Source of the DNA: Thermodesulfovibrio sp. 3907-1M
GTDB lineage: Bacteria > Nitrospirota > Thermodesulfovibrionia > Thermodesulfovibrionales > Thermodesulfovibrionaceae
Reading direction: 5' to 3'
Length of the DNA stretch: 64,000 bases
NCBI RefSeq assembly: GCF_040450955.1
Contig: NZ_CP144373.1
Coordinates: 686,001 to 750,000, forward strand
Shown: piece after piece, positions 22,904 through 32,384 of the stretch
Position numbering within the stretch: position 1 is the first letter of the stretch
Layout: each line of letters starts with the position of its first letter
Position numbers and translations under genes: made by a program
The notes under the pieces: model-generated
Told to the model about the DNA's origin: nothing
Seen by the model: only the letters and a program-made list of their open reading frames with translations
Databases searched by the model: none

Positions 22904-23543
22904 GATTTTCCTGAAAAATTATTCTGTCAAATTCTTCAATCAGTTCTCTTATCCCAAAGATGTGTTCAGCTTCTTCAGGGTTACACAAAAAAACTTTTTT
23001 TAGTAACTCCCTATCCACTGTAACAGGAATTGTTCCCTGCTGTAAAAATCCATCAATCCATCTTTTCTGAGCAGAGCCTATAATTTTTACATTTTTAAAG
23101 CATATTTCTCCAAAGGAAGAACGAGCAAAACATAAAGAGCTTTTATTTATAACCCTTTTTTCTTTTTTTACTTCAGCAAAAATTCCAGTTAAGTTAAAAG
23201 CCTTTAAAAACACATGACTCAAAATTTCATAAGCCTGAAAGAGATTTCCTTTAAATCTTCCTTCTTTTTTGCAGGAGAAACTGTATGTAACATCATCATT
23301 ATGAAGAATTCCTTTCCCTCCTGTTGGTCTTCTTACAACGGGTATCTGATTAGCAATACAAAAATCTCTATTGATTTCCTCAATTTTCTGAAACTCACCT
23401 ATGGTTACTGCTTTTTTATTCCATCCATACAATCTGAAAGTGGGTAAAACTTTGCCTGTTCTGACAAAAAAACTGATTGCTTCATCAACTGCCATGTTAA
23501 AATAGGGATCATGCTCCTCATATTCAATAAAGCGAATGAGCAT
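22764..23543 (-). CDS. lplA: Lipoate-protein ligase A family (BPL/LplA/LipB fold)
   Basis: A lipoyl- or octanoyl-transferring enzyme that attaches the cofactor to lipoyl domains such as GcvH or 2-oxoacid dehydrogenase E2. Seen are PYFNMAVDEA, the VTIGEFQ strand, and the signature RRPTGGKGILHNDDVTYSF. A catalytic-type lysine region, VKIIGSAQKR, is followed by LQQGTIPV. I start at the ATG at 23543, giving 259 residues; an in-frame TTG at 23576 would overlap the upstream gene. The C-terminal 140 nt overlap the converging membrane-protein gene. Ligase and octanoyltransferase activities cannot be told apart by eye. Confidence 0.88.
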   Translation of the reverse strand: MLIRFIEYEEHDPYFNMAVDEAISFFVRTGKVLPTFRLYGWNKKAVTIGEFQKIEEINRDFCIANQIPVVRRPTGGKGILHNDDVTYSFSCKKEGRFKGNLFQAYEILSHVFLKAFNLTGIFAEVKKEKRVINKSSLCFARSSFGEICFKNVKIIGSAQKRWIDGFLQQGTIPVTVDRELLKKVFLCNPEEAEHIFGIRELIEEFDRIIFQENLKKALQEEGFALVVEPLEKKELFLAQSLYDKQVLYNKIEMQQKQSC

Positions 23544-23559
23544 TCTAAAGGATCTGAGA

Positions 23560-23751
23560 TTATCTCTCTTCTTCAAGAATAATCTTGTGATTCAGTAAGG
23601 ACATCTCCTTGATTTTGCCTTTAAAAACTTTTTGCTCTCCAAATATGTTCCGAAGATATATCTGATTGCCTTCAGGCCTTAATATATCAACACTCTCTAA
23701 GTAAATCTCCTCTTGTCCATCTTTGATAACATATGCATTTGCTTCACACAT
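23560..23751 (-). CDS. CooT-like small (nickel-binding) protein
   Basis: A 63-residue protein matching the CooT/PF10133 group: MCEANAYVI at the start, with the Cys2 that binds nickel in CooT, then VDILRPEG, LRNIFGEQKVFKGKIKEM and HKIILEE. CooT of Rhodospirillum rubrum helps mature carbon monoxide dehydrogenase; most relatives sit elsewhere and have no known role. It overlaps the DUF3842 gene by 8 nt and lies 16 nt before the lipoate ligase. No CO dehydrogenase gene is present here. Confidence 0.85.
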   Translation of the reverse strand: MCEANAYVIKDGQEEIYLESVDILRPEGNQIYLRNIFGEQKVFKGKIKEMSLLNHKIILEEER

Positions 23752-24160
23752 TGAACTCCTCCTTTATATGAAGGATTAATTTTTCCACAAGATGTGGAAG
23801 GGGTTCTTTCACAACTCCTATAATTTCAATTCCTTCCTGATTAATTGGTAATAAAATTTTTATTGCTGGGCTGCTTCCTACTGCCTCTGCCATTTTTGGA
23901 GTTAACTCTCCCATCATTGCATTTGCCACAAGAATACTCAAGGGACCTATTATAACATCAACTTTCTTAACATTCCATAAAATGGCATTTTCACCTGAAG
24001 CTCCTTTGTTAGCTTTACACTTCATCATGTTAGCTGTAGCTGCAGCATTTGTTCCAAGTGCTAAAATTTCTATTTTATCTCCAAAGGCTTCCCTTAAAGA
24101 CTTAATAATAAAACTTCCAATTCCCCCACCCTGTCCATCAATCACAGCAATTTTAATCAT
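23744..24160 (-). CDS. DUF3842 family protein
   Basis: A 138-residue protein that I recognise as DUF3842 by its opening IAVIDGQGGGIGSFIIK, the ALGTNAAATANMMK segment and GASGENAI. The glycine-rich start resembles a nucleotide-binding Rossmann loop. Function is unknown. Families of this kind sit beside CooT-like genes in anaerobes, as here. The ATG lies about 7 nt after a -10 element and has no ribosome site, so the message is probably leaderless. Confidence 0.85.
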   Translation of the reverse strand: MIKIAVIDGQGGGIGSFIIKSLREAFGDKIEILALGTNAAATANMMKCKANKGASGENAILWNVKKVDVIIGPLSILVANAMMGELTPKMAEAVGSSPAIKILLPINQEGIEIIGVVKEPLPHLVEKLILHIKEEFNV

Positions 24161-24167
24161 ATTGTAA

Positions 24168-24197
24168 ATACTACAAATTTATTATGAAAAATGTCAA
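24168..24197 (-). promoter_or_regulatory. Promoter of the DUF3842-CooT-lipoate ligase operon
   Basis: Read on the minus strand, a consensus -35 TTGACA (24197-24192) is followed after 18 nt by TAGTAT (24173-24168). The DUF3842 ATG starts 7 nt past the -10, which implies a leaderless or nearly leaderless transcript. The -35 lies only 6 nt from the -35 of the divergent ppsA promoter. Confidence 0.7.
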
Positions 24198-24203
24198 ACT
24201 GTA

Positions 24204-24232
24204 TTGTCATAAATAAATTTTTTTGATATACT
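24204..24232 (+). promoter_or_regulatory. ppsA promoter
   Basis: TTGTCA (24204-24209) and TATACT (24227-24232) are separated by the ideal 17 nt. The start site should fall near 24239. An AAAGGAGGT ribosome site follows before the ATG at 24263, giving a short conventional leader of about 24 nt. Confidence 0.75.
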
Positions 24233-24262
24233 TATAAAAAATTCCAAAAAAGGAGGTAAAAA

Positions 24263-26677
24263 ATGTCTTTAGTTTTATGGTTCAACCAGATAGGAATAAA
24301 GGATATTCCCATTGTAGGAGGCAAAAATGCATCCCTCGGTGAGATGTTGAGAAATCTTACACCAAAAGGCATTAATATTCCAGATGGATTTGCAGTGACT
24401 GCAGAAGCCTATAAATATTTTATAAAAACAAACAATCTTGACGAACCTCTAAGGAAAATTCTTTCCACCATTGACAAGTCAAATGTTGAAGACCTAAAAA
24501 ATAAAGGTAAAAAAATAAGAAAACTTATTCTCCAGGGTAAAATGCCTGAAGATTTAAAGCAGGCAATTATTAAAGCCTATAAGGAAATGGAGGAAAAATA
24601 CGGAAAACAAACAGATGTGGCTGTGCGTTCAAGCGCAACAGCTGAAGACCTTCCTGATGCCTCCTTTGCAGGACAGCAAGAGACATATTTAAACATTAGA
24701 GGTGCTCAAAATGTGGTAGAAGCAGTACAAAGATGTTTCGCATCTCTTTTTACAGACAGAGCAATTTCATACAGAATTGACAAGGGTTTTGATCATTTTT
24801 CAGTATACCTTTCAGCAGCTGTGCAGAAAATGGTTCGTTCCGATAAAGCCTCATCTGGAGTAATGTTTACACTTGATACAGAAACAGGATTCAGAGATGT
24901 AGTTTACATTACAGGCTCATGGGGATTGGGTGAGTATGTTGTTCAGGGAATAGTAAACCCTGATGAGTTTTATGTTTTTAAGCCCACATTAAAAGAAGGA
25001 TACAGACCAATAATCTCAAAAAAACTTGGAGCAAAGCAGCAGAAACTAATATATGGAAATTCTACAAAGCCAACCAAAGGAGTAAAAACAACCTTACAGG
25101 AAAGACAACAGTTTGTTTTGAATGATGATGAAATTTTAACCCTTGCTAAATGGGCTGTAGCCATAGAAGAGCATTATGGAAAACCAATGGACATTGAATG
25201 GGCAAAAGATGGAGATGGAAAAACAGCAGGAACTGGAAAACTCTTCATTGTTCAGGCAAGACCAGAAACAGTTCACTCTTTAAAGAGAGAAAACTTTTAC
25301 GAAGTTTATGAACTTAAAGGAGATGGAGCTGTGCTTTGCAAAGGACTTGCTGTAGGAAGCAAGATAGGTCAGGGTAAAGCCTGCATAATAAAAGAGCCTT
25401 CTGAGATTCATCTCTTTAAACCAGGTCAGGTTCTTGTTACAGACATGACAGATCCGGACTGGGAACCAATAATGAAGGTTGCTGGAGCAATTGTTACAAA
25501 TCGTGGAGGAAGAACATGTCATGCTGCCATAGTATCCCGTGAGCTTGGTATTCCATGTGTTGTAGGTGCAGGAAATGCTACAGAAGTTATAAAGAATGAT
25601 GAACCAATAACCATTGACTGTTCCAAGGGTGAAGAAGGAAAGGTTCTTCAGGGAATCATTCCCTATGAAGTAAAACGAATTGACCTTACGACTTTACCAA
25701 ATACAAAAACAAAAATCATGATGAATGTCGGAATTCCTGAACAGGCTTTTATTCAGGGGCAGATTCCTTCTGATGGTGTGGGACTTGCAAGAATTGAATT
25801 TATAATAAGCTCTCACATTGGAGTTCATCCTCTGGCATTGATTGAATATCCAGAATTAAAACAGCAAGCCCAGAATAATCCAAAAATAGCAAAAATAGTT
25901 AAAGAAATAGAAAAAAGAACCCCAATGTATGGAAATAAACCTGATTTTTATGTGGACAAACTTGCGCAGGGAGTTGCAATGATTGGTGCAGCCTTTTATC
26001 CAAAGGATGTTATTGTGAGATTTTCAGATTTTAAGACAAACGAATATGCAGGTCTTATTGGTGGTGAGCTTTATGAACCAGTTGAATCAAATCCCATGAT
26101 TGGATGGCGTGGAGCAAGTAGATACTATGATCCAAAGTTTGAATCAGCCTTTGCTCTTGAATGTCTCGCAATTAAAAAAGTCAGAGATGAGATGGGACTT
26201 AAGAATATCAAAGTTATGATTCCTTTCTGTAGAACTGTTGAGGAAGGTATCAGGGTAATTGAAGTAATGAAAAAATATGGACTCAAGCAGGGTGAAAATG
26301 AACTTGAAGTGTATGTCATGTGTGAGATCCCAAGCAATGTAATTTTAGCTGAAGAATTTGCCAGAATTTTTGATGGGTTCTCAATTGGTTCAAATGATTT
26401 AACGCAGCTTACTCTTGGACTTGACAGAGACAGCGCACTGGTGTCTCACATTTATGACGAAAGAAATGAGGCTGTAAAAAGGCTTGTAAAACAGGTAATT
26501 GAAACTGCTAAAAAATTTGGAAGAAAAATTGGAATATGCGGTCAAGCTCCCAGTGATTTTCCTGAGTTTGCAGAGTTTCTGGTGGAATGCGGAATAGACT
26601 CCATAAGTCTTATCCCGGATACGGTTCTTAAAACAAAACTTCTTGTTGCGGAGAAAGAAAAGGAGCTAAAAAGCTGA
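24263..26677 (+). CDS. ppsA: Phosphoenolpyruvate synthase
   Basis: PpsA converts pyruvate and ATP to phosphoenolpyruvate, AMP and phosphate, a gluconeogenic step and key in autotrophs that fix carbon via pyruvate. The 804-residue protein has the N-terminal ATP-grasp domain (VGGKNASLGEM, VAVRSSATAEDLPDASFAGQ), the swivelling domain with the phospho-accepting His in GGRTCHAAIVSRELGIP, and the C-terminal TIM barrel (GSNDLTQLTLG, GICGQAPSD). Length and all three domains are standard. It is transcribed alone from a strong promoter, divergently from the DUF3842 operon. Confidence 0.96.
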   Translation: MSLVLWFNQIGIKDIPIVGGKNASLGEMLRNLTPKGINIPDGFAVTAEAYKYFIKTNNLDEPLRKILSTIDKSNVEDLKNKGKKIRKLILQGKMPEDLKQAIIKAYKEMEEKYGKQTDVAVRSSATAEDLPDASFAGQQETYLNIRGAQNVVEAVQRCFASLFTDRAISYRIDKGFDHFSVYLSAAVQKMVRSDKASSGVMFTLDTETGFRDVVYITGSWGLGEYVVQGIVNPDEFYVFKPTLKEGYRPIISKKLGAKQQKLIYGNSTKPTKGVKTTLQERQQFVLNDDEILTLAKWAVAIEEHYGKPMDIEWAKDGDGKTAGTGKLFIVQARPETVHSLKRENFYEVYELKGDGAVLCKGLAVGSKIGQGKACIIKEPSEIHLFKPGQVLVTDMTDPDWEPIMKVAGAIVTNRGGRTCHAAIVSRELGIPCVVGAGNATEVIKNDEPITIDCSKGEEGKVLQGIIPYEVKRIDLTTLPNTKTKIMMNVGIPEQAFIQGQIPSDGVGLARIEFIISSHIGVHPLALIEYPELKQQAQNNPKIAKIVKEIEKRTPMYGNKPDFYVDKLAQGVAMIGAAFYPKDVIVRFSDFKTNEYAGLIGGELYEPVESNPMIGWRGASRYYDPKFESAFALECLAIKKVRDEMGLKNIKVMIPFCRTVEEGIRVIEVMKKYGLKQGENELEVYVMCEIPSNVILAEEFARIFDGFSIGSNDLTQLTLGLDRDSALVSHIYDERNEAVKRLVKQVIETAKKFGRKIGICGQAPSDFPEFAEFLVECGIDSISLIPDTVLKTKLLVAEKEKELKS

Positions 26678-26696
26678 GCAGAAAGTAAAATAAGTA

Positions 26697-26725
26697 TTGA
26701 CAAATTTTTTCAGATTTTGTATGCT
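26697..26725 (+). promoter_or_regulatory. rho promoter
   Basis: A consensus TTGACA (26697-26702), a 17 nt spacer and TATGCT (26720-26725) lie between ppsA and rho. The predicted start near 26732 leaves an untranslated leader of about 80 nt. Confidence 0.75.
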
Positions 26726-26741
26726 TAATTTATCAATAGTT

Positions 26742-26756
26742 ACCCTCCTGAAGGGT
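26742..26756 (+). promoter_or_regulatory. Small hairpin in the rho leader
   Basis: ACCCT (26742-26746) pairs with AGGGT (26752-26756) around a 5 nt loop, just after the predicted rho start site. No U-run follows directly, so it is not a standard terminator. It could stabilise the leader or belong to Rho autoregulation, which is known in other bacteria. Confidence 0.35.
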
Positions 26757-26812
26757 TGAGTATTTTATAAAAGTGAAAAAATCCTTAAAAAATCCATAAT
26801 TGAGGTAATGTA

Positions 26813-28084
26813 ATGGAAAACAATAATATTCCGATTTCTATTTCTGAGCTAAAGCAGAAAAAAATTCCTGAACTCATGGAGATGGCAAATTCATTGAACA
26901 TTGAAAATGCCACCTCTATGAAAAAACAGGATCTGATCTTTGCAATACTTCAGAGCCAGATTGAAAAAATTGGAACTGTTTACGGTTCAGGTGTGCTTGA
27001 AATTCTTCCTGAAGGATTTGGTTTTTTAAGAAGCCCTGATTACAGTTATCTGCCGAGTCCTGATGATATTTATGTATCTCCATCGCAGATTAGAAAATTT
27101 AGTTTAAGAACAGGAGACCTCATTACAGGACAAATAAGACCTCCCAAAGAGAACGAAAGATATTTTGCCCTTCTTAAAGTTGAAACAATTAATGGTAAGC
27201 AGATTGAAGAAATCATTACCAGACCTCTTTTTGACAATTTAACTCCTTATTATCCCACTGAAAAAATCAATCTTGAATATGATCCAGCGGATTATTCTAC
27301 AAGAGTTATGGATTTACTCACCCCTGTTGGAAAGGGTCAGCGAGGTTTAATTGTTGCTGCTCCAAGAACAGGTAAAACAATGCTACTTCAGTCAATTGCA
27401 AAGGCAATAAGAAAAAATCATCCGGAGATATATTTAATTATCTTGCTTATTGATGAAAGACCTGAAGAAGTTACTGACTGGCGGAGACAGGTTACCAGTG
27501 CAGAAATAATCAGCTCTACTTTTGATGAGCCTGCTCAGAGACACTGTCAGGTTTCAGAAATGGTTATAGAAAGGGCAAAAAGACTTGTAGAGGAAGGGCA
27601 GGACGTTGTAATATTACTTGACAGTTTGACAAGACTTGCAAGGGCATACAATGCTATTACACCTGCTTCTGGCAAGGTTCTCTCCGGTGGACTGGAAGCA
27701 ACAGCACTGCAGAAACCTAAAAGATTCTTTGGAACAGCAAGAAATATTGAAGAAGGTGGCTCTTTAACAGTAATTGCAACTGCACTCGTTGAAACAGGAA
27801 GTAGAATGGATGATGTTATTTTTGAAGAGTTTAAAGGAACCGGTAACATGGAAGTTCATCTGGATAGAAAACTTGCTGATAAAAGAATTTTCCCAAGCAT
27901 TGATATTGGTGCTTCTGGCACGAGAAAAGAAGAATTGCTTGTTGCTCCTGATGTTTTAAATAAAGTCTGGATTTTAAGAAAGGTATTAAGCACACTAAGT
28001 CCTATTGAAGCAATGGAGTTTTTACTCAGTAAACTTAAAGGAACAAAATCCAATAAAGAGTTTCTTGAGATGATGAACAAATGA
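26813..28084 (+). CDS. rho: Transcription termination factor Rho
   Basis: Rho is a hexameric RNA-dependent ATPase that ends transcription. The 423-residue protein has the N-terminal helical domain ([16 protein letters not shown]), the RNA-binding CSD ([20 protein letters not shown]) and the RecA-like motor with Walker [11 protein letters not shown] and the [12 protein letters not shown] segment. The Q-loop and R-loop regions are intact ([23 protein letters not shown]). No N-terminal insertion is present. A strong Rho dependence would fit a genome segment where intrinsic terminators are almost absent. It ends in an overlap with the thioesterase gene. Confidence 0.97.
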   Translation: MENNNIPISISELKQKKIPELMEMANSLNIENATSMKKQDLIFAILQSQIEKIGTVYGSGVLEILPEGFGFLRSPDYSYLPSPDDIYVSPSQIRKFSLRTGDLITGQIRPPKENERYFALLKVETINGKQIEEIITRPLFDNLTPYYPTEKINLEYDPADYSTRVMDLLTPVGKGQRGLIVAAPRTGKTMLLQSIAKAIRKNHPEIYLIILLIDERPEEVTDWRRQVTSAEIISSTFDEPAQRHCQVSEMVIERAKRLVEEGQDVVILLDSLTRLARAYNAITPASGKVLSGGLEATALQKPKRFFGTARNIEEGGSLTVIATALVETGSRMDDVIFEEFKGTGNMEVHLDRKLADKRIFPSIDIGASGTRKEELLVAPDVLNKVWILRKVLSTLSPIEAMEFLLSKLKGTKSNKEFLEMMNK

Positions 28085-28479
28085 TGAAAACAGAGAACTA
28101 CTGTTTTGTCTGTGGAAAGCAAAATCCGAAAGGCTTGAAAGCGGTTTTCAGTCAAGGTAATGGAAAGTCTTACACAGAAATTATTCTTGAGCCTGAGTAT
28201 CAGGGTTACAGCGGAATAATTCATGGTGGTATTATTGCAGCTTTGCTTGATGAAGCCTGTGTCTATGCTGCAAATTCTCTTGGATTTAATACAGTCACAG
28301 CTGAGCTAAAAATAAGATTTAAAAATCCTGTAGCACCGGAAGAAAAAATAGTGGTGGAAGCAAAGGCAAATCACTTAAAATCAAAACTAATTGAAGCAAA
28401 AGCATGGGTAAAAGATAAACAAAATAAAATTGTAGCAGAAGCAGAAGGAAAATTAATAATAAAGGAAAAAATAGAGTGA
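28081..28479 (+). CDS. PaaI-like hotdog thioesterase
   Basis: A 132-residue hotdog-fold protein with the acyl-CoA thioesterase signature [17 protein letters not shown] and the closing strand [21 protein letters not shown]. The opening [12 protein letters not shown] is typical of this subgroup. It probably hydrolyses an acyl-CoA in the cytoplasm; the substrate is unknown. It is wedged between rho and purL, overlapping both by 4 nt. Confidence 0.85.
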   Translation: MMKTENYCFVCGKQNPKGLKAVFSQGNGKSYTEIILEPEYQGYSGIIHGGIIAALLDEACVYAANSLGFNTVTAELKIRFKNPVAPEEKIVVEAKANHLKSKLIEAKAWVKDKQNKIVAEAEGKLIIKEKIE

Positions 28480-31400
28480 TTATAAGATTTTACAGAAAAA
28501 CAGCTTTATCAGATTACAAGACCAGAGAACTTCTCAACCGCATAAAATCAGAGATTTCAAAGGAGATTGAAAATCTTGAAACCGAGTTCTGTTATAACAT
28601 CCTATTAACCGAAGAACTCTCCTTTGATGAAATGAATATTCTCAAATGGCTTTTATCTGAGACCTTTGAGCCAGAGAATTTTTCAGAAAAAAGCTTCCTC
28701 AGTCCAGACAATGGAATGATATTTGAAGTAGGTCCTCGCCTTAATTTTTCCACTGCCTGGTCAACATGTGCTGTTTCTGTGTGTCACAGCATTGGAATAC
28801 AAAAAGTTCAGAGAATAGAGCGTTCCAGAAGATATAAACTGAGCCCTAAAATAATAAACTTTCCAGAAGAAAAATTCTTAAACATGATTCATGATAGAAT
28901 GGTTGAATGCCCCTATCCAGAACCTTTAAAGGATTTTTCTCATGGAATAACAGCAAAACCAGTTAAGATTGTGCCTGTTATAGAAGAAGGTAAAACAGCA
29001 CTTGAAAAAATAAATAAAGAACTCGGACTTGGATGGGATGAATGGGACATTGATTTTTATCTCAGGCTTTTTAGGGACAGATTAAAAAGGAATCCTACTG
29101 ATGTGGAATGCTTTGACCTTGCCCAGTCAAACAGTGAACACAGCAGACACTGGTTTTTTAGAGGTAGTTTAATCATTGATGGAAAACCCTTAAAGCGATC
29201 TCTTTTTGATATAGTAAAGGAGCCATTACAGAGAAATCCAAAAAATTCTGTAATAGCCTTTAAAGACAACTCAAGCGCAATTTATGGTGCAAAAATAAGT
29301 TATCTAAAACCTGAAAAACCTATGAAACCTTCAAAATTCAAAATAGAAAAAAATCTTTATCACTTAATTTTTACTGCAGAAACCCATAATTTCCCGACAG
29401 GAGTAGCTCCATTTCCAGGCGCTGAAACAGGAACTGGAGGAAGAATCAGAGATGTTCACGCTACAGGTAGAGGTGCTTTACCAATAGCAGGAACTGCTGC
29501 TTACTGTGTTGGAAATCTTCAGATTCCAGGATATGAGCTTCCTTGGGAGGATAAAACATTTAAGTATCCGGACAATCTTGCAAAACCACTTCAGATTGAA
29601 ATAGAGGCAAGTAATGGTGCTTCTGATTATGGAAACAAATTTGGTGAACCTGTGATTGCAGGATTTACTCGTTCTTTTGGGATAAGACTTCCTCAGGGAG
29701 AAAGAATTGAATGGGTAAAACCAATAATGTTCACAGGTGGGATTGGACAGATAATGGATATTCATAAAGAAAAACAACCTCCTCAAAAAGGAATGTTCGT
29801 TGTAAAGATTGGAGGTCCTGCATACAGAATTGGGATGGGCGGTGGTGCTGCCTCAAGCGTTGTATCAGGAGAGCTAAGTGAAGCTCTTGACTTTAATGCT
29901 GTTCAGCGGGGAGACGCTGAGATGGAAAACAAACTCAACAGAGTTGTCCGTGCCTGTGTTGAACTGGGAGTCAAAAATCCTATTGTAAGCATTCATGATC
30001 AGGGTGCTGGTGGAAACTGTAATGTTGTAAAGGAGCTTGTATATCCTGAAGGAGCAAAGATTGACATAAGAAAAGTAATACTTGGCGATGAAACTCTCTC
30101 AGTCCTTGAAATATGGGGAGCTGAGTATCAGGAAAATGATGCAATTTTAATAAAAAAAGAAAGCGCTAACCTTTTTAAAACTCTTTGTGAAAGGGAAAGA
30201 CTTCCATGGTCAATTATTGGAGAAGTAACAGGAGATGGAAAACTGATTGTTTATGACAGTAAAGACGGTAAAGTCGCGGTGAATTTTGACCTTAAGGATG
30301 TTCTTGGAGAAATTCCAAAAAAGGAATTCAAACTTACCACTGGTGAAAGGAAAGTTGAACCTCTAAGACTCCCTGAAAATTTAACAATTCACGAAGCATT
30401 GCAGAGACTCTTAAGACTTCTTTCAGTCGGTTCTAAGAGATTCTTAACAAATAAAGTGGACCGCTCAGTTACAGGGCTTATTGTGAGACAGCAGTGCGCT
30501 GGTCCTGTTCAACTTACTGTTTCTGATGTATGCGTTGTTGCCCAGAGCTATTTTGATAAAACAGGAATAGCCCATGCAATTGGTGAACAACCTATAAAAG
30601 GAATCATAAATCCAGAGGCAATGGCAAGGCTTTCAGTAACTGAGGCTCTTACAAACATTGTATGGGCAAAGATTACAACTCTTGAAGACATAAAATGCTC
30701 TGCCAACTGGATGTGGGCTGCAAAACTTCCAGGTGAAGGTGTCAGGCTTTACAGAGCTGCTCAGGCAATGGCAGATCTTATGATAAATCTCGGTATAGCA
30801 ATTGATGGAGGTAAAGATTCTCTTTCAATGGCTGCAAAAGTAAAGACACCAGAAGGAATGGAAATTGTTAAATCTCCTGGAACACTTGTCATCTCAGCCT
30901 ATGCTCCATGTCCTGATATAAATAAAGTAATCACTCCTGATATAAAGCATCCAGGGGAAAGCGTAATTCTTTTTATTGACCTGAGCCCAGGGAAAAAAAG
31001 ACTTGGTGGAACTGCTCTTGCTCAATGTTTTGGTCAGCTTGGAGATGAAACTCCAGATCTTGAAGATCCTGAACTTTTAAAAAGAGCTTTTAAGGCAGTA
31101 CAGGAATTAATTGATAAAAATTTAATACTTTCAGGACATGACCGCTCAGATGGAGGATTAATTGTAACACTGCTTGAAATGGTTTTTTCAGGTAGCTCAG
31201 GTTTATGGATAAAATTAGAAAATTCTCTCCCAATTATTTCAGAACTTTTCAATGAGGAACCCGGAATTGCAATAGAAGTTGACAGAAAAAAGGCTCATAA
31301 GGTAAAAGAAATACTAACTGAATATAACCTTCCGTATTGTGATATTGCGAAAACCTTAAAAGAGGACAGAATCATTATTGAACAGGAAAACAGAGTTATC

Positions 31401-32384
31401 TTTGACGAACCAATGACAAAACTCAGAGACCTGTGGGAGGAAACAAGTTCCAGAATTGATATGCTTCAGGCAAATCCTGAATGCGTAAAAGAAGAAAAGA
31501 GAGTAATCTATTCAAGAACCTCACCAAAGTATATGTTAAGCTTCAAGCCAGAAAACACTCCAGCAGTGCTGCTAAGAAAAAAGGTAAAACCCCGTGTTGC
31601 AATAATTCGTGAAGAAGGAAGCAATGGAGACAGAGAAATGGCAGCAGCTTTCTACATGGCAGGATTTGAACCATGGGATGTATGCATGCAGGATCTTATA
31701 AATAAAAAAATTTCTCTCAGAGAGTTTAAAGGCATTGCCTTTGTTGGAGGATTTAGCTTTGCCGATGTTCTTGACTCTGCTAAAGGATGGGCAGGCTGTA
31801 TCAAGTTTTCCCATCTTAGGAAAGAGTTTGAAGAGTTTTATATGCGTCATGATAGCTTCAGCCTGGGAGTTTGTAATGGATGTCAGCTTATGGCACTTCT
31901 TGGATGGATTCCATGGTATGGAATTGAACAGACTCAACAACCCCGTTTTATATGGAATAAATCTGGAAGATTTGAATCCCGCTGGGTGAGCATTAAAATC
32001 CTTCCCTCTCCATCAATTATGCTCAGTGGTATGGAAGGTTCAGTGCTTGGAGTATGGATAGCTCATGGAGAAGGAAGAGCCTATTTTCCTGATGAAAAAA
32101 TTCTGAATAAAGTAATTGAGAAAAATCTTGCACCTCTTCGTTATGTTGATGATGATGGAAATATTACAGAAACCTATCCCTTTAACCCAAATGGTTCACC
32201 CTTTGGGATAACCGCCTTATGCTCTGAAGATGGCAGACATCTTGCAATGATGCCGCATCCTGAAAGAGCCTTTTTACTCTGGCAATGGCCCTGGATGCCT
32301 GAAGAGTGGAAAAAATCCCTAAAAGCCTCTCCATGGTTAAAAATTTTCCAGAATGCAAGAAGGTGGTGTGATGGCAATGCATAA
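28476..32384 (+). CDS. purL: Phosphoribosylformylglycinamidine synthase, large single-chain form
   Basis: This enzyme converts FGAR to FGAM with glutamine and ATP, the fourth step of purine synthesis. At 1302 residues it is the fused form: an N-terminal PurS-like domain, two AIR-synthase-like halves (HNFPTGVAPFPGAETGTGG and the DGGKDSLSMA region) and a C-terminal class I glutaminase with catalytic Cys1133 in GVCNGCQLM and the HGEGRAYFPD and MPHPERA motifs. Many bacteria outside the gammaproteobacteria use separate PurS, PurQ and small PurL. GTG start, overlapping the thioesterase gene. Confidence 0.96.
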   Translation: MIIRFYRKTALSDYKTRELLNRIKSEISKEIENLETEFCYNILLTEELSFDEMNILKWLLSETFEPENFSEKSFLSPDNGMIFEVGPRLNFSTAWSTCAVSVCHSIGIQKVQRIERSRRYKLSPKIINFPEEKFLNMIHDRMVECPYPEPLKDFSHGITAKPVKIVPVIEEGKTALEKINKELGLGWDEWDIDFYLRLFRDRLKRNPTDVECFDLAQSNSEHSRHWFFRGSLIIDGKPLKRSLFDIVKEPLQRNPKNSVIAFKDNSSAIYGAKISYLKPEKPMKPSKFKIEKNLYHLIFTAETHNFPTGVAPFPGAETGTGGRIRDVHATGRGALPIAGTAAYCVGNLQIPGYELPWEDKTFKYPDNLAKPLQIEIEASNGASDYGNKFGEPVIAGFTRSFGIRLPQGERIEWVKPIMFTGGIGQIMDIHKEKQPPQKGMFVVKIGGPAYRIGMGGGAASSVVSGELSEALDFNAVQRGDAEMENKLNRVVRACVELGVKNPIVSIHDQGAGGNCNVVKELVYPEGAKIDIRKVILGDETLSVLEIWGAEYQENDAILIKKESANLFKTLCERERLPWSIIGEVTGDGKLIVYDSKDGKVAVNFDLKDVLGEIPKKEFKLTTGERKVEPLRLPENLTIHEALQRLLRLLSVGSKRFLTNKVDRSVTGLIVRQQCAGPVQLTVSDVCVVAQSYFDKTGIAHAIGEQPIKGIINPEAMARLSVTEALTNIVWAKITTLEDIKCSANWMWAAKLPGEGVRLYRAAQAMADLMINLGIAIDGGKDSLSMAAKVKTPEGMEIVKSPGTLVISAYAPCPDINKVITPDIKHPGESVILFIDLSPGKKRLGGTALAQCFGQLGDETPDLEDPELLKRAFKAVQELIDKNLILSGHDRSDGGLIVTLLEMVFSGSSGLWIKLENSLPIISELFNEEPGIAIEVDRKKAHKVKEILTEYNLPYCDIAKTLKEDRIIIEQENRVIFDEPMTKLRDLWEETSSRIDMLQANPECVKEEKRVIYSRTSPKYMLSFKPENTPAVLLRKKVKPRVAIIREEGSNGDREMAAAFYMAGFEPWDVCMQDLINKKISLREFKGIAFVGGFSFADVLDSAKGWAGCIKFSHLRKEFEEFYMRHDSFSLGVCNGCQLMALLGWIPWYGIEQTQQPRFIWNKSGRFESRWVSIKILPSPSIMLSGMEGSVLGVWIAHGEGRAYFPDEKILNKVIEKNLAPLRYVDDDGNITETYPFNPNGSPFGITALCSEDGRHLAMMPHPERAFLLWQWPWMPEEWKKSLKASPWLKIFQNARRWCDGNA

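Noticed and set aside
31572-31940. Open frame of 122 codons on the minus strand within purL
   Set aside because: The plus strand encodes the conserved PurL glutaminase domain; the reverse translation has no recognisable motif.
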